Positions 24,146-32,791 of a DNA stretch of 33,826 bases are shown here, one piece after another. Within the stretch, counting starts at the first letter, position 1, and the number at the start of each line of letters is the position of its first letter. A program made the translations under genes and the position numbers. The notes under the pieces were generated by a model that saw nothing but the letters and a program-made list of their open reading frames with translations, was not told where the DNA came from and did not search any database. The stretch comes from an uncultured Fibrobacter sp. (lineage in GTDB: Bacteria; Fibrobacterota; Fibrobacteria; Fibrobacterales; Fibrobacteraceae). The stretch is taken from assembly GCF_900316465.1 (NCBI RefSeq), contig NZ_ONDD01000022.1:1-33826 (forward strand), read 5' to 3'.

Positions 24146-24643
24146 ATGGCTAAAGATTTATGCCCCTGCGGTTCCGGTAAGGAATACTGCGAATGTTGCG
24201 AACCGATCATCAAGCAGAAGGCCCTCGCTGCAAGCCCCGAAGCCCTGATGCGTTCCCGCTACACCGCTTACGTGAAGCAGGAAATCGGCTGGCTCAAGGA
24301 ATCCCTCGAAGCCACCCAGCGTAGCGACTTCGACGAACCGAGCGTGACCGCTTGGAGCAAGGATTCCGAATGGCTCGGCATCGAAATCAAGCAGACCAAG
24401 ACCGAAGAAGAAAAGAACATCGGTTGGGTCGAATTCATCGCTCGTTTCAAGCAGGGCAACATCACCCGTAACCACCACGAACTCGGCGAGTTCCACAAGG
24501 TGGGTGGCGCATGGTTCTTCTACGATGGTCGTGCCGTGAAGCAGGAAACTGTCCGTCACGAAGGTCCGGTCGTTGGTCGTAACGATCCGTGCCCGTGCGG
24601 TTCCGGCAAGAAGTACAAGAAGTGCTGCGGCGCTAACAAGTAA
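24146..24643 (+). CDS. YchJ-like SEC-C motif protein (UPF0225)
   Basis: Protein of 165 residues with a Cys-rich SEC-C zinc motif at each end (CPCGSGKEYCECC and CPCGSGKKYKKCC), around a central NTF2-like region (GWVEFIARF, HHELGEFHKVGGAWFFYDG) as in the YchJ family. AAGGAT lies before ATG 24146. SEC-C motifs bind zinc and are seen at the SecA C-terminus, where they contact SecB and ribosomes; what YchJ itself does is not known. Its 3' end is 37 nt from argC, so they may share a transcript. Confidence 0.93.
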   Translation: MAKDLCPCGSGKEYCECCEPIIKQKALAASPEALMRSRYTAYVKQEIGWLKESLEATQRSDFDEPSVTAWSKDSEWLGIEIKQTKTEEEKNIGWVEFIARFKQGNITRNHHELGEFHKVGGAWFFYDGRAVKQETVRHEGPVVGRNDPCPCGSGKKYKKCCGANK

Positions 24644-24680
24644 TTTTCAGTCCAACAACCAACAACTAATCATTAAGCAA

Positions 24681-25643
24681 ATGTTCAAAGTTTTCGTAGA
24701 TGGTGAAGCAGGTACCACTGGCCTGCAGATTTATGAGAGACTCGCAAAGCGTAACGACATCGAAGTATTGCGCATTTCTCCCGAACTCCGCAAAGACATT
24801 AACGAACGCAAGCGACTCATCAACGAGTCCGACGTGACGTTCCTGTGCCTGCCCGATGCTGCGGCTGTCGAAAGCGCAGCCCTCTGCGAAAATCCGAACA
24901 CCCGCGTGATTGATGCATCGACCGCACACCGCGTAAACCCCGACTGGACATACGGGATGCCGGAACTTTCGGCCGCCCAGCGCGAAGCCATTGCCAAGAG
25001 CAAGCGCATCGCGAACCCCGGTTGCCATGCTTCGGGCTTTATTCTCGGTGTACATCCGCTGGTTGCCGCAGGCATTTTGCCGAAGAGCGCAAACCTTGCC
25101 GCCTACAGCATCACCGGTTATTCCGGCGGCGGCAAGAAGCTGATAGCCGAATACGAAGAAGCTGCAGCCATGGAACACAAGGCCGGTGAATCGAAGGCAA
25201 TCATGGCGCCCGCCCCGTACGCGCTTGCACTTGCACACAAGCACCTCCCCGAAATGAAGAAGTACTGCGAACTCGAAAACACGCCGTTCTTCAACCCGGT
25301 GCTTGGCCCTTATTACAAGGGCATGGCGGTCACCGTCGCCATCTTTGCAAATGAACTCACCAAGAAGGTCGGTCCCGAGGGCCTCACCGAAATCTTGGCA
25401 AAGCATTACGAAGGTTCCCGTTTTGTGAAGGTGATGCCCTATGAAGCAGCCCCCGTGCTGTTCAACGGCCGCCTTGACGCCACCGTCTGCAACGATACGA
25501 ACAACGCCCGCATCCAGGTGTTCGGCAACGAAACCGTGATGCAGGTGACGACTATTATCGACAACCTCGGCAAGGGCGCAAGTGGTGCAGCCATTCAGAA
25601 CATGAATATCGCGCTCGGCCTCGACGAAGGAATTAGCCTTTAA
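24681..25643 (+). CDS. argC: N-acetyl-gamma-glutamyl-phosphate reductase, type 2
   Basis: Third step of arginine biosynthesis: NADPH reduction of N-acetylglutamyl phosphate. The 320-residue protein starts MFKVFVDGEAGTTGLQIYERL (nucleotide-binding). The catalytic cysteine is Cys115 in NPGCHASGF, and the active-site segment PFFNPVLGPYYKGMAV follows. The length and N-terminus fit the short type 2 form. An upstream in-frame ATG at 24573 lies within the preceding gene and is rejected. There is no strong ribosome site; coupling to the upstream gene is possible. The stop overlaps obgE as TAATG. Confidence 0.96.
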   Translation: MFKVFVDGEAGTTGLQIYERLAKRNDIEVLRISPELRKDINERKRLINESDVTFLCLPDAAAVESAALCENPNTRVIDASTAHRVNPDWTYGMPELSAAQREAIAKSKRIANPGCHASGFILGVHPLVAAGILPKSANLAAYSITGYSGGGKKLIAEYEEAAAMEHKAGESKAIMAPAPYALALAHKHLPEMKKYCELENTPFFNPVLGPYYKGMAVTVAIFANELTKKVGPEGLTEILAKHYEGSRFVKVMPYEAAPVLFNGRLDATVCNDTNNARIQVFGNETVMQVTTIIDNLGKGASGAAIQNMNIALGLDEGISL

Positions 25644-26785
25644 TGTTCCTAGACGAAAAATCAATTGAAGTTCGCTCCGGTAAGGGCGGCGATGGCATTT
25701 GCAGTTTCCACCGCGAAAAGTTCGTACCCCTCGGCGGTCCCGATGGCGGTGACGGCGGTCGCGGCGGTCACGTGATTCTGCAGGTGAACGAACAGTTCTC
25801 TACCCTGCTTGACATGGGTAACGCTCGCCTCTATAAGGCTCAAAGCGGACAGCCCGGCGGCGCCAAGCGCTGCACCGGTCGTAGCGCCGAAGACCTGATC
25901 GTGGACGTTCCGCGCGGCACCATCGTGAAGGATGCCGAAGGTCGCATTCTCGCTGACCTTACCGAACCCGGCCAAAAGTGGATTGCAGCTCGCGGCGGCA
26001 AGGGCGGCATGGGCAACCAGCATTTTGCAACGCCTGCCAACCAGGCTCCACGCAAGTGCACGCCCGGCGAAAAGGGCGAAAAGCGCGAACTCTTCCTGGA
26101 ACTGAAGCTTATGGCAGACGTGGGCCTCGTCGGATTCCCGAACGCAGGCAAGTCCAGCCTCGTGAACAAGATTTCGAGCGGCCGCCCGAAAGTCGGCGAC
26201 TACCCGTTTACCACTCTCGAACCGGTGCTCGGCATTGTGCAGCTGAACGGCCACAGCTTTGTAGTTGCAGATATTCCGGGTTTGCTCGAAGGCGCCAGCG
26301 AAGGCAAGGGCCTCGGCCACCAGTTCTTGAAGCATATCGAACGTACGCACACGCTCCTGTTCGTAATTGACGGCTTTGCCGAAAACGCCTACGAGCAGTT
26401 CTCTGTCCTTAAGGAAGAACTCAAGGCTTTCCACCCGAAGCTTGCGAAGAAGCCTTACGTGATCGCTTTGAACAAGAGCGACCTCGGCATCGACGAAGCC
26501 ATCAAGCAGTTCAAGGCTCACAAGGAAAGCGTCATTGTAACCTCTGCCGTGACTGGCGACGGTTGCAAAGAACTCACCTTGGCTCTGGACGAAGCGGTGC
26601 CCCACGTGCAAAAGAAGAAGGTCGGCTGGGAAAGCAAGAGCTTTGCCGCCGGCAAGACTAGCGACAGCAAGAGCACCGCTAAAAAGAGCGGCTCCAAAAC
26701 CGCAACCAAGACGGGTGCTGCGAAAAAGATTGCCAGCGCAAAAAGCACTGGCGCAAAATCCGGCTGGAGCAAGAAGAAGGCTTAA
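25643..26785 (+). CDS. obgE: Obg-family GTPase ObgE/CgtA
   Basis: Ribosome-associated GTPase for 50S maturation and growth control. The Obg fold at residues 1-158 is Gly-rich (GPDGGDGGRGGHV, RGGKGGMGNQHFATP). The G domain has GFPNAGKSS (P-loop), DIPGLLEGA (G3) and NKSD (G4). The C-terminus is a Lys/Ser/Ala-rich tail with repeated SKSTAKKSG-like runs, typical of species-specific Obg tails. ATG overlaps the argC stop; smpB starts 3 bases after the obgE stop. Confidence 0.97.
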   Translation: MFLDEKSIEVRSGKGGDGICSFHREKFVPLGGPDGGDGGRGGHVILQVNEQFSTLLDMGNARLYKAQSGQPGGAKRCTGRSAEDLIVDVPRGTIVKDAEGRILADLTEPGQKWIAARGGKGGMGNQHFATPANQAPRKCTPGEKGEKRELFLELKLMADVGLVGFPNAGKSSLVNKISSGRPKVGDYPFTTLEPVLGIVQLNGHSFVVADIPGLLEGASEGKGLGHQFLKHIERTHTLLFVIDGFAENAYEQFSVLKEELKAFHPKLAKKPYVIALNKSDLGIDEAIKQFKAHKESVIVTSAVTGDGCKELTLALDEAVPHVQKKKVGWESKSFAAGKTSDSKSTAKKSGSKTATKTGAAKKIASAKSTGAKSGWSKKKA

Positions 26786-26788
26786 CGA

Positions 26789-27259
26789 ATGGCGAAAAAA
26801 GAACAGAGTACGCCGGTCATCGTAAACCGTAAAGCAAACCACCTCTACTTCGTCGACGAGACGTTTGAGGTGGGCATCATGCTGATCGGTTCGGAAGTGA
26901 AATCTATCCGCGATGGCAAGTGCACTTTGGGCGAAGCGTGGATTGACATCGACGAGACCAAGAACGAAATCTGGCTCGTAGGTGCGCATATCGACGAATA
27001 CCTTTTCGCCAACCGCTTCAACCACTTTCCGGCAAGGCGTCGCAAGCTCTTGGCCCATGTGCACGAAATCGCCAAGATGCGCAAGGCCAAGGAGCAAAAG
27101 GGATGCACGCTCATTCCCTTGAAGCTCTACTTCAAGAACCGCCGCGCCAAACTCGAAATGGGAATCTGCCGCGGTAAAGACCAGCGCGACAAGCGTCAGG
27201 ATATCATCAACCGCGACGCAAAACTTGAAATGGCCCGCGCGGCAAAGGCTCACAAATAA
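26789..27259 (+). CDS. smpB: tmRNA-binding protein SmpB
   Basis: Binds tmRNA and brings it to stalled ribosomes (trans-translation). It has 156 residues, with the family motifs GSEVKSIRDGKCTLGEAW, HIDEYLFANRFNHFPAR and the basic C-terminal tail RDKRQDIINRDAKLEM. The tmRNA gene is not in this window. Its stop overlaps the amiC start as TAATG, which suggests coupled translation. Confidence 0.97.
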   Translation: MAKKEQSTPVIVNRKANHLYFVDETFEVGIMLIGSEVKSIRDGKCTLGEAWIDIDETKNEIWLVGAHIDEYLFANRFNHFPARRRKLLAHVHEIAKMRKAKEQKGCTLIPLKLYFKNRRAKLEMGICRGKDQRDKRQDIINRDAKLEMARAAKAHK

Positions 27260-28428
27260 TGAAGGCTTTTGTTTGGCATATACTTGTCTGCTTCGCTCTC
27301 GCAGTCTCTGCCTGGGCCGCAAACACAGTCGATGCCGAACAACTCGCTAAAGAAATCAAGGCCAGTTTCCACTGGTTCCCGGTTCAAAAGACCTTCATTC
27401 TTGCAGGCGAAAGCGACACTCTCAAATTCGCTATCGGCCTCCCCTTCGTAAATACGCACGGCAAATCTGTCGAAATCAAGCATGCACCCGAAATCTCGGG
27501 CAGCCACATTCTCTTGGATTCCGCAGACGTTGCCACATTAACCCATACAGACAAGACCCAGGCGGCAACGCCAGCTAGCAGCAGTTCTATTGCGGCAGCC
27601 AAGATCTCATCGTCCTCCGTAAAAGTCGCCGCCGCGCCCGCAGCTGCAGCAGTTCCCGCAAAGGCAACGCCAGTCGCCACGCCGAAAAATGAAACCGCCG
27701 GCACCCGCGAAGTCAAGACCATCGTGATCGACCCCGGCCACGGCGGCAAGGATACCGGCGCCCAGGGCAAGAATTCCAACGAAAAAGACATCGTGCTCGC
27801 CGTCGGCAAACTCCTGAAAAAGGAACTCGAAAAAGAAGGCTTCAAGGTCAAAATGACCCGCGACAAGGACGTGTTCATCGAACTCGGCGAACGCGCCAAC
27901 CTCGCAAACCAATGGGACGGCGACCTGTTCATCAGCCTTCACTGTAACGCTATCGACGCAAGCCCCGAGCGCAAAAAGCAAATCAAAGGCTACCACGTGT
28001 ACGTGCTCCGCGCCCCCGAAAGCGAAGAAGACAAGGCCATTGCCCGCCGCGAAAACAAGGTGGCCACGCTCTATGGTGAAAAGAACGCCAAAGAAGAACT
28101 TTCTCCACTCGAATGGTTCAAGCTCGAAGCCCGTTTGGAAAAATACAAGCAGAACAGCTACATGTTCACCGAACAGATGCTCAAGGCATTTGACGACGGC
28201 AAAATCAAGCGCCAGGGTGGTGGCGTCGGCGGCGCCGGATTCATGGTGCTCGTAGGCGCATTAATGCCCGCCGTGCTCTTTGAAATCGGCTTCATCAGCA
28301 ACCCCGAAGAAGAAGCCTACATGATCACAAGCAAGGCTCAGGCAGACATCGCTGCACGCATTTCAAAGGCCGTCAGCAGCTACAAGGAAGCTGTCCATAA
28401 CTACCGCGAAACTCTTGGTCGCCAATAA
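27259..28428 (+). CDS. amiC: N-acetylmuramoyl-L-alanine amidase (Amidase_3, AmiC-like)
   Basis: Zinc amidase that removes stem peptides from peptidoglycan in the periplasm, mainly at cell separation. Protein of 389 residues: signal peptide (MKAFVWHILVCFALAVSAWA), a ~115-residue N-terminal region with an Ala/Ser-rich linker, then the catalytic domain. Zinc ligands appear as His161 in DPGHGGKDTGA, Glu175 in NEKDIV and His228 in SLHCNA; Glu342 in FEIGFISN is the catalytic acid-base. There is no obvious AMIN domain, so the division-site targeting of E. coli AmiC cannot be assumed. Last gene of argC-obgE-smpB-amiC. Confidence 0.92.
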   Translation: MKAFVWHILVCFALAVSAWAANTVDAEQLAKEIKASFHWFPVQKTFILAGESDTLKFAIGLPFVNTHGKSVEIKHAPEISGSHILLDSADVATLTHTDKTQAATPASSSSIAAAKISSSSVKVAAAPAAAAVPAKATPVATPKNETAGTREVKTIVIDPGHGGKDTGAQGKNSNEKDIVLAVGKLLKKELEKEGFKVKMTRDKDVFIELGERANLANQWDGDLFISLHCNAIDASPERKKQIKGYHVYVLRAPESEEDKAIARRENKVATLYGEKNAKEELSPLEWFKLEARLEKYKQNSYMFTEQMLKAFDDGKIKRQGGGVGGAGFMVLVGALMPAVLFEIGFISNPEEEAYMITSKAQADIAARISKAVSSYKEAVHNYRETLGRQ

Positions 28429-28464
28429 AAATCGGAAGCAAATAAACAAACTTCAAAAAGAAAA

Positions 28465-28484
28465 GGCAGCCATTTCGGCTGCCT
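28465..28484 (+). terminator. Terminator candidate after amiC
   Basis: GGCAGCC (28465-28471) with GGCTGCC (28477-28483), 5-nt loop. The following tract is only TTCATC, so it is moderately convincing. Confidence 0.65.
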
Positions 28485-28500
28485 TCATCAGCTGGATTTT

Positions 28501-29319
28501 TTATTGTCGGTAAACGCGCTCCTTCTCGACGCGAACACCGCTCGCTGAATTTTTCTTGGCCGACTGACCATTCACCAGGTACGGTTTGCGGTCCACATTG
28601 GGCTCAACCTTCTTACGCATAGGCTTCGCGACAACAGAAGGCGGATCCACAGGTTTTCCCTCCGGTAATTCGCCCGTATACATCGGAATTTTGCTAAAGG
28701 TAGCTGTTCCGTCATCCTGGAAAATACATTGATGCGCAAAATAGGCCGGAATGCCTGTTTCCGTTTCATCCCAATTATTCATAGAACTATTATACACCGT
28801 TATATATTGGCAAAGGGCGTAATATGTAGAATCTTTTCTATAGACAAAGTAGTTCGTATCATTTGCAGACGAACCACGTTTCTCGGAAAACTTATAGGAT
28901 TCAAGCAAATCAGACCCATAATAAGTAATCTCTGCAAAAGCAGTCGTATCGTTCAAGTCTAGGGCAGTTCCCGCTTTTAAGCCATCGACTCGAGCAACGT
29001 TCCAAAATGATTGGTCATAATCAAAGAAGTTCCAATGATATAGATAATACCCACAGCCCCCAAACATAAAACCACATACACAAGATTCATCCACCTGCCA
29101 ATACGTGATGTCCTCGACGATAGCAACACCAGGTTCTATCACAACAAGGCTGTCTTTAGAAAAGCCCCATTTAGTATAACCATAAGTTGGTTCATGCACT
29201 TCATGACGGGTTAGGTTTATCACCAAGGACTGTTCCCATTCCTTGGCCTGGGCGGTACCAAGTCCAAGCAACAGCCCGAGAGCCATGGTGCATGCGAGCA
29301 AACTCTTTTGCTTATTCAT
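28501..29319 (-). CDS. Secreted Cys/aromatic-rich protein, function unknown
   Basis: Protein of 272 residues. A very strong AGGAGG precedes ATG 29319. Residues 1-25 (MNKQKSLLACTMALGLLLGL...) form a signal peptide ending AQA. The mature part is rich in Tyr, Trp and Phe, with a cysteine cluster at Cys80, Cys82 and Cys89 (CVCGFMFGGCGYYLYHW) followed by two further Cys. The C-terminus is a basic tail (RKKVEPNVDRKPYLVNG, VEKERVYRQ). I recognise no family. Transcribed away from amiC, with TATATTTG on its strand upstream. An envelope or extracellular protein with disulfides is the most that can be said. Confidence 0.65.
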   Translation of the reverse strand: MNKQKSLLACTMALGLLLGLGTAQAKEWEQSLVINLTRHEVHEPTYGYTKWGFSKDSLVVIEPGVAIVEDITYWQVDESCVCGFMFGGCGYYLYHWNFFDYDQSFWNVARVDGLKAGTALDLNDTTAFAEITYYGSDLLESYKFSEKRGSSANDTNYFVYRKDSTYYALCQYITVYNSSMNNWDETETGIPAYFAHQCIFQDDGTATFSKIPMYTGELPEGKPVDPPSVVAKPMRKKVEPNVDRKPYLVNGQSAKKNSASGVRVEKERVYRQ

Positions 29320-29419
29320 AATAACTCCTCCTTTTTTTTACAAATATATACATAATTTATCTTAAATACTTTTTGGGGGATTTGTTTTCCCAATAAATTC
29401 ATTGACATCTAATCAACGC

Positions 29420-29449
29420 AAAAAAAAACCGACTGCTTTTAGCAATCGG
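29420..29449 (-). terminator. Terminator downstream of yebC
   Basis: On the minus strand CCGATTGC-TAAAA-GCAGTCGG (one G-U pair) is followed by nine Ts (plus-strand As at 29420-29428). It ends the pgm-yebC transcription unit. Confidence 0.75.
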
Positions 29450-29482
29450 CTTTTTGAATCTTAAATTCTTAGACTTACTACG

Positions 29483-29548
29483 GACGCTTACGCCTTCGGC
29501 TTCAGCGTCTGTCCTTCGGCTCGGTCATGCCGGCAAGCAAACTTGCCG
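29483..29548. repeat. Two hairpins in the trailer of yebC
   Basis: GACGCT...AGCGTC (29483-29509) with an inner GCC-TTC-GGC, and CGGCAAG-CAAA-CTTGCCG (29531-29548). They lie between the yebC stop and its terminator and resemble extragenic repeat sequences. They could stabilise the 3' end of the mRNA. Confidence 0.5.
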
Positions 29549-29569
29549 TCGCGACACTCGCCTTACGGA

Positions 29570-30313
29570 CTACTCAGCGTCCATATCGGCTTCGTCGATT
29601 TCGGCGTTGTGGTAAACGTCCTGAACGTCGTCGTGGTCTTCGAACTTGTCAATGAGTTTGAGGAGCTTCTGGGCATCTTCGTGACCGAGCTTCACCGGGT
29701 CGTTAGCGACGTAGGTGATTTCAGCGCTCATCATTTCGATACCGGCTGCTTCGAGAGCCTTGGACACGGCGTCGAAAGCTTCCGGAGAAGTGGAGATTTC
29801 ATGCACGCCGTCTTCGGTGGACATGTCTTCGGCACCGGCTTCGAGAACGAGGTCCATGACCTTGTCTTCCGGATACTTTTCAGCGTCAACGATGATCACA
29901 CCCTTGTAGGTGAAAGCCCAAGAAACGGAACCGGATTCGCCCATGGCGCCGTTGTTCTTGTTGAAGATGTTGCGGATTTCGGCAACGGTACGAACCTTGT
30001 TGTCGGTCAGGCACTGCACCATGATGGCAATGCCACCCGGGCCGCGTCCTTCGTACAGCGGTTCCGTCATTTCGGTACCGGAGTTGGCACCCGTACCCTT
30101 GGCAATGGCGCTTTCGATGTTCTTGGTCGGCAAGCTCTGGCTCTTGGACTTAAGAATAGCGGCACGCAGACGCGGGTTTGCGTCGGGGTTTCCGCCGCCG
30201 AGCTTAGCGGCGATAGAAATTTCCTTGATAAGCTTGTTCCAAGCCTTGGCGCGAGCAACGTCAGTCTTGGCTTTCTTGCGTTTGGTGGTGGCCCATTTGG
30301 AGTGACCGGACAT
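29570..30313 (-). CDS. yebC: YebC/PmpR-family translation or transcription factor
   Basis: A 247-residue protein matching the YebC/TACO1 family: MSGHSKWATTKRKKAKTD, NPRLRAAILKSKS, NIESAIAKGTG, and the central GPGGIAIMVQ. This family was long annotated as transcriptional regulators; later work links members to translation of proline-rich stretches. AGAGGT precedes ATG 30313. It is separated by 31 nt from the Lys-rich protein gene and probably shares its transcript. Confidence 0.95.
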   Translation of the reverse strand: MSGHSKWATTKRKKAKTDVARAKAWNKLIKEISIAAKLGGGNPDANPRLRAAILKSKSQSLPTKNIESAIAKGTGANSGTEMTEPLYEGRGPGGIAIMVQCLTDNKVRTVAEIRNIFNKNNGAMGESGSVSWAFTYKGVIIVDAEKYPEDKVMDLVLEAGAEDMSTEDGVHEISTSPEAFDAVSKALEAAGIEMMSAEITYVANDPVKLGHEDAQKLLKLIDKFEDHDDVQDVYHNAEIDEADMDAE

Positions 30314-30344
30314 AGATTACCTCTAATTGGTTTTAGTTAAAAAA

Positions 30345-31154
30345 TTACTTGTTCTTGAGCTGGCAGCGACGCTTTTCCTTGATGGAGAGACCAGGATCAT
30401 CGCATTCATCGCCAGAAACCTTTTTCTTCTTTTTCTTCTTGGTCGGAGCAGGCTGTTCGTCTTCATCGACTCGACGCTTGCGCTTGTTCATCGTCGCTTC
30501 TTCTTCGGCGTCGACTTTTTTTTTCTTTTTCTTCTTCGGAGCTACTTCGTCGTCGCTAGCCTCTACACGGCGCTTGCGAGTCGTAATGGTAGCCTCTTCA
30601 TCGGGCTTCTTTTCGCCCTTCTTCTGCAAAGCGCGGAGCTTCGCCTTGTCGAGCGGATCGGCAGAAGCCTTGGTGATATCCTTGTCGTACTTACCGCCCC
30701 ACACGTTACCGAGCAGGGAACCGGATTCCAAGGCATCCTTCAGAATGCCCATTGCCCATTCGTCATTTGCCGGCGGCAAAAGCTTGAAGCGCAAGTTACG
30801 AATCCTGGTCGGTTCGTCTTCAAAGAACAGCATCATGTCGAAGAAACCCACCTGGTATTCCTTGTTGTCAGAGCCAACGGCCGTCGAAGGAACATAGGCA
30901 AGCATTGCATAGACATCGCCATCGAAAAGGCCAGTAATCAAGGCATCGCCGTCACCGCCCGGGGCCTGCACTTCACCGTCAGCCTGGAAAGCCCACGGAG
31001 CGACATCCACCGTCAAGCGGAATTTGTGATAGCCCTTATCGGCCTTTTTCAGCTTGAGCAGGGCACCCGAAAAAGCCTGGAACTCAGGCTTCAGCGTTTG
31101 CGCCGAACAAACCGCGACAAAAACCAAACAAAGCAACACTATAAGTTTTTTCAT
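30345..31154 (-). CDS. Secreted protein with lysine-rich tandem tail repeats
   Basis: Protein of 269 residues. GGGAGG lies before ATG 31154. A signal peptide (MKKLIVLLCLVFVAVCSA) is followed by a ~160-residue soluble domain of unknown family with DVAPWAFQADG and LLPPANDEWAMGILKDALESG. From residue 186 the tail has two tandem repeats of about 29 residues (186-214 and 217-246): EEAT-x3-RKRRV-x6-8-AP-x-KKKKKKKV. Such a tail could bind nucleic acid, polyphosphate or acidic polysaccharide. The homopolymeric lysine codons include A9 at plus 30516-30524 (T9), a possible slippage site. Probably in one operon with pgm (23-nt gap) and yebC. Function unknown. Confidence 0.82.
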   Translation of the reverse strand: MKKLIVLLCLVFVAVCSAQTLKPEFQAFSGALLKLKKADKGYHKFRLTVDVAPWAFQADGEVQAPGGDGDALITGLFDGDVYAMLAYVPSTAVGSDNKEYQVGFFDMMLFFEDEPTRIRNLRFKLLPPANDEWAMGILKDALESGSLLGNVWGGKYDKDITKASADPLDKAKLRALQKKGEKKPDEEATITTRKRRVEASDDEVAPKKKKKKKVDAEEEATMNKRKRRVDEDEQPAPTKKKKKKKVSGDECDDPGLSIKEKRRCQLKNK

Positions 31155-31177
31155 AGGATCCTCCCTTGAAAGACTTA

Positions 31178-32791
31178 TTAATTCTTAAAGAACAGAGCCT
31201 TGGCAGCCTCGAACATCGGGTCCTTTTCATCCGGGTTGCGGCATTCCGTATAGATACGAACCTTCGGTTCGGTACCGGACGGACGCACCAGCATCCAGGA
31301 GTCATCGTCGAAGATCACCTTCACGCCGTCGAGCGTGAGGAGCTGCTTCACGGTCTTTTCGTTGTTACCGACCATGACCTTTGCACCCGGCTGGGCGATC
31401 GTGGCGATAGCGTCAACCTTGGCCTTGAGCGGAGCGCCAACGAGGGACTTGTCCACTTCGAAACCGGAACGGGTCGGGTAGAAGCGGCCATATTCTTCGT
31501 ACAGGGCATCCAGGTATTCACCGAGGTTCTTGCCGGTGACAGCCATGATTTCAAGAGCGATGAGGAGGCCGAACTGGGCATCCTTTTCAAGCGTGTTGTT
31601 CAGGCCGGAAATACCGTCGGATTCTTCGAAAGCCACGAGAGCCTTCTGCTTGGCGTTGCGGGAGAGCCAGGGGCGGAAGTTCTTGAAGCCCACCGGAGTT
31701 TCCATCACAGGCACGCCGAGCTTTTCGGCAATGATGTTCACAAAGTTAGAAGTAGCGACGGACTTAGCCACGCAGCCCTGTTCCTTGCGCCAGGTAGCCA
31801 TGTAGTGGAAAGCGATAGCACCGAACTGGTTCATATCGATTTCGCGGGTGCCGTCGTAGAAACGGATACGGTCACCATCCGGGTCGAAGATTGCGCCCAG
31901 GCGGAACCAGCTCTTGCTTTCGTCGAGGACCTTGCGGACCTTTTCGAGGTTCTTGCTGGACGGTTCCGGAGCGATACCGCCGAACAGGGAGTCGTCTTCG
32001 TTACGGAGCGTAATCAGGCATTCCGGATTGTCGAGGAGAGCGGCCGGACGGCGACGGGTAGAACCATGCACGTGGTCGCACACGAGAGTCAGGCGCCCCT
32101 TCTTGATGAAGTCCTTGATGCGGTCGAACTTGATGGTGCCCTGCTTGACCAAGAATTCCTTGTAAATCTTGAGGGAGTCGATCAATTCCCAGTCGACCTT
32201 GCCCACCGGTTCAAACTTCCAGGTGGCCATCATTTCGTTGCTGAGCTTGGTGATCACGTTCGTGATTTCCGGACCGGCAGGACCGCCGTCAGCCGGGTTG
32301 AACTTGATACCGTTGTAGTGGCTCGGGTTGTGGCTCGGAGTCATGTTGATGGAGCAGGCGGCACCGAGCATTTCGATGCAGGCGCTGAATTCCGGAGTCG
32401 GCATTTCGCCACCGTAGTAGACCTTCACGCCGGCCTTGGCGAACTGGTCTGCCACAGCTTCGCAGAATTCGTGACCGAGCAAACGGTTGTCGTGACCCAC
32501 GACCACGCCGCGCTTCTGGAGTTCGGCAAAATCCTTCACGCCGAGAGCTTCGAAAAGTTCCGGTGTGGCTTCCTTATAGAGGCGCACGATAGCGGCACCC
32601 ACGACCTGCAGATTGCGGAGGGTGAATTCAGAACCGATTTCGCCGCGCCAACCGGACGTACCAAAGCTAACCTTGGCGGGTTCCTGGGAGGTCAGGGCGA
32701 CCTGTTTCACCTGTTCGACCAGGCCCATATCGGTAGCCGGGTTGAATTCGGGGGACTGAATCTTTTTCCAAATCTGGGTAATGTTTTCCAT
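31178..32791 (-). CDS. pgm: Phosphoglucomutase/phosphomannomutase
   Basis: Interconverts glucose-1-phosphate and glucose-6-phosphate (or the mannose equivalents), feeding nucleotide-sugar and glycogen synthesis. It has 537 residues. The phosphoserine loop is TPSHNPSHYNG with Ser153, metal binding is DPDGDRIR with Asp303, sugar binding is EESDGISG, and the phosphate-binding C-terminus is RPSGTEPKVR. The length and FGTSGWRG near residue 43 fit the alpha-D-phosphohexomutase family. AAGGAT lies before ATG 32791. Upstream gene of the probable pgm-orf-yebC operon. Glucose is the most likely substrate but mannose is not excluded. Confidence 0.93.
   Translation of the reverse strand: MENITQIWKKIQSPEFNPATDMGLVEQVKQVALTSQEPAKVSFGTSGWRGEIGSEFTLRNLQVVGAAIVRLYKEATPELFEALGVKDFAELQKRGVVVGHDNRLLGHEFCEAVADQFAKAGVKVYYGGEMPTPEFSACIEMLGAACSINMTPSHNPSHYNGIKFNPADGGPAGPEITNVITKLSNEMMATWKFEPVGKVDWELIDSLKIYKEFLVKQGTIKFDRIKDFIKKGRLTLVCDHVHGSTRRRPAALLDNPECLITLRNEDDSLFGGIAPEPSSKNLEKVRKVLDESKSWFRLGAIFDPDGDRIRFYDGTREIDMNQFGAIAFHYMATWRKEQGCVAKSVATSNFVNIIAEKLGVPVMETPVGFKNFRPWLSRNAKQKALVAFEESDGISGLNNTLEKDAQFGLLIALEIMAVTGKNLGEYLDALYEEYGRFYPTRSGFEVDKSLVGAPLKAKVDAIATIAQPGAKVMVGNNEKTVKQLLTLDGVKVIFDDDSWMLVRPSGTEPKVRIYTECRNPDEKDPMFEAAKALFFKN

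Noticed and set aside
25661..27322. A 553-codon open frame opposite obgE and smpB
   Set aside because: It spans two real genes antisense and has no protein-family character.
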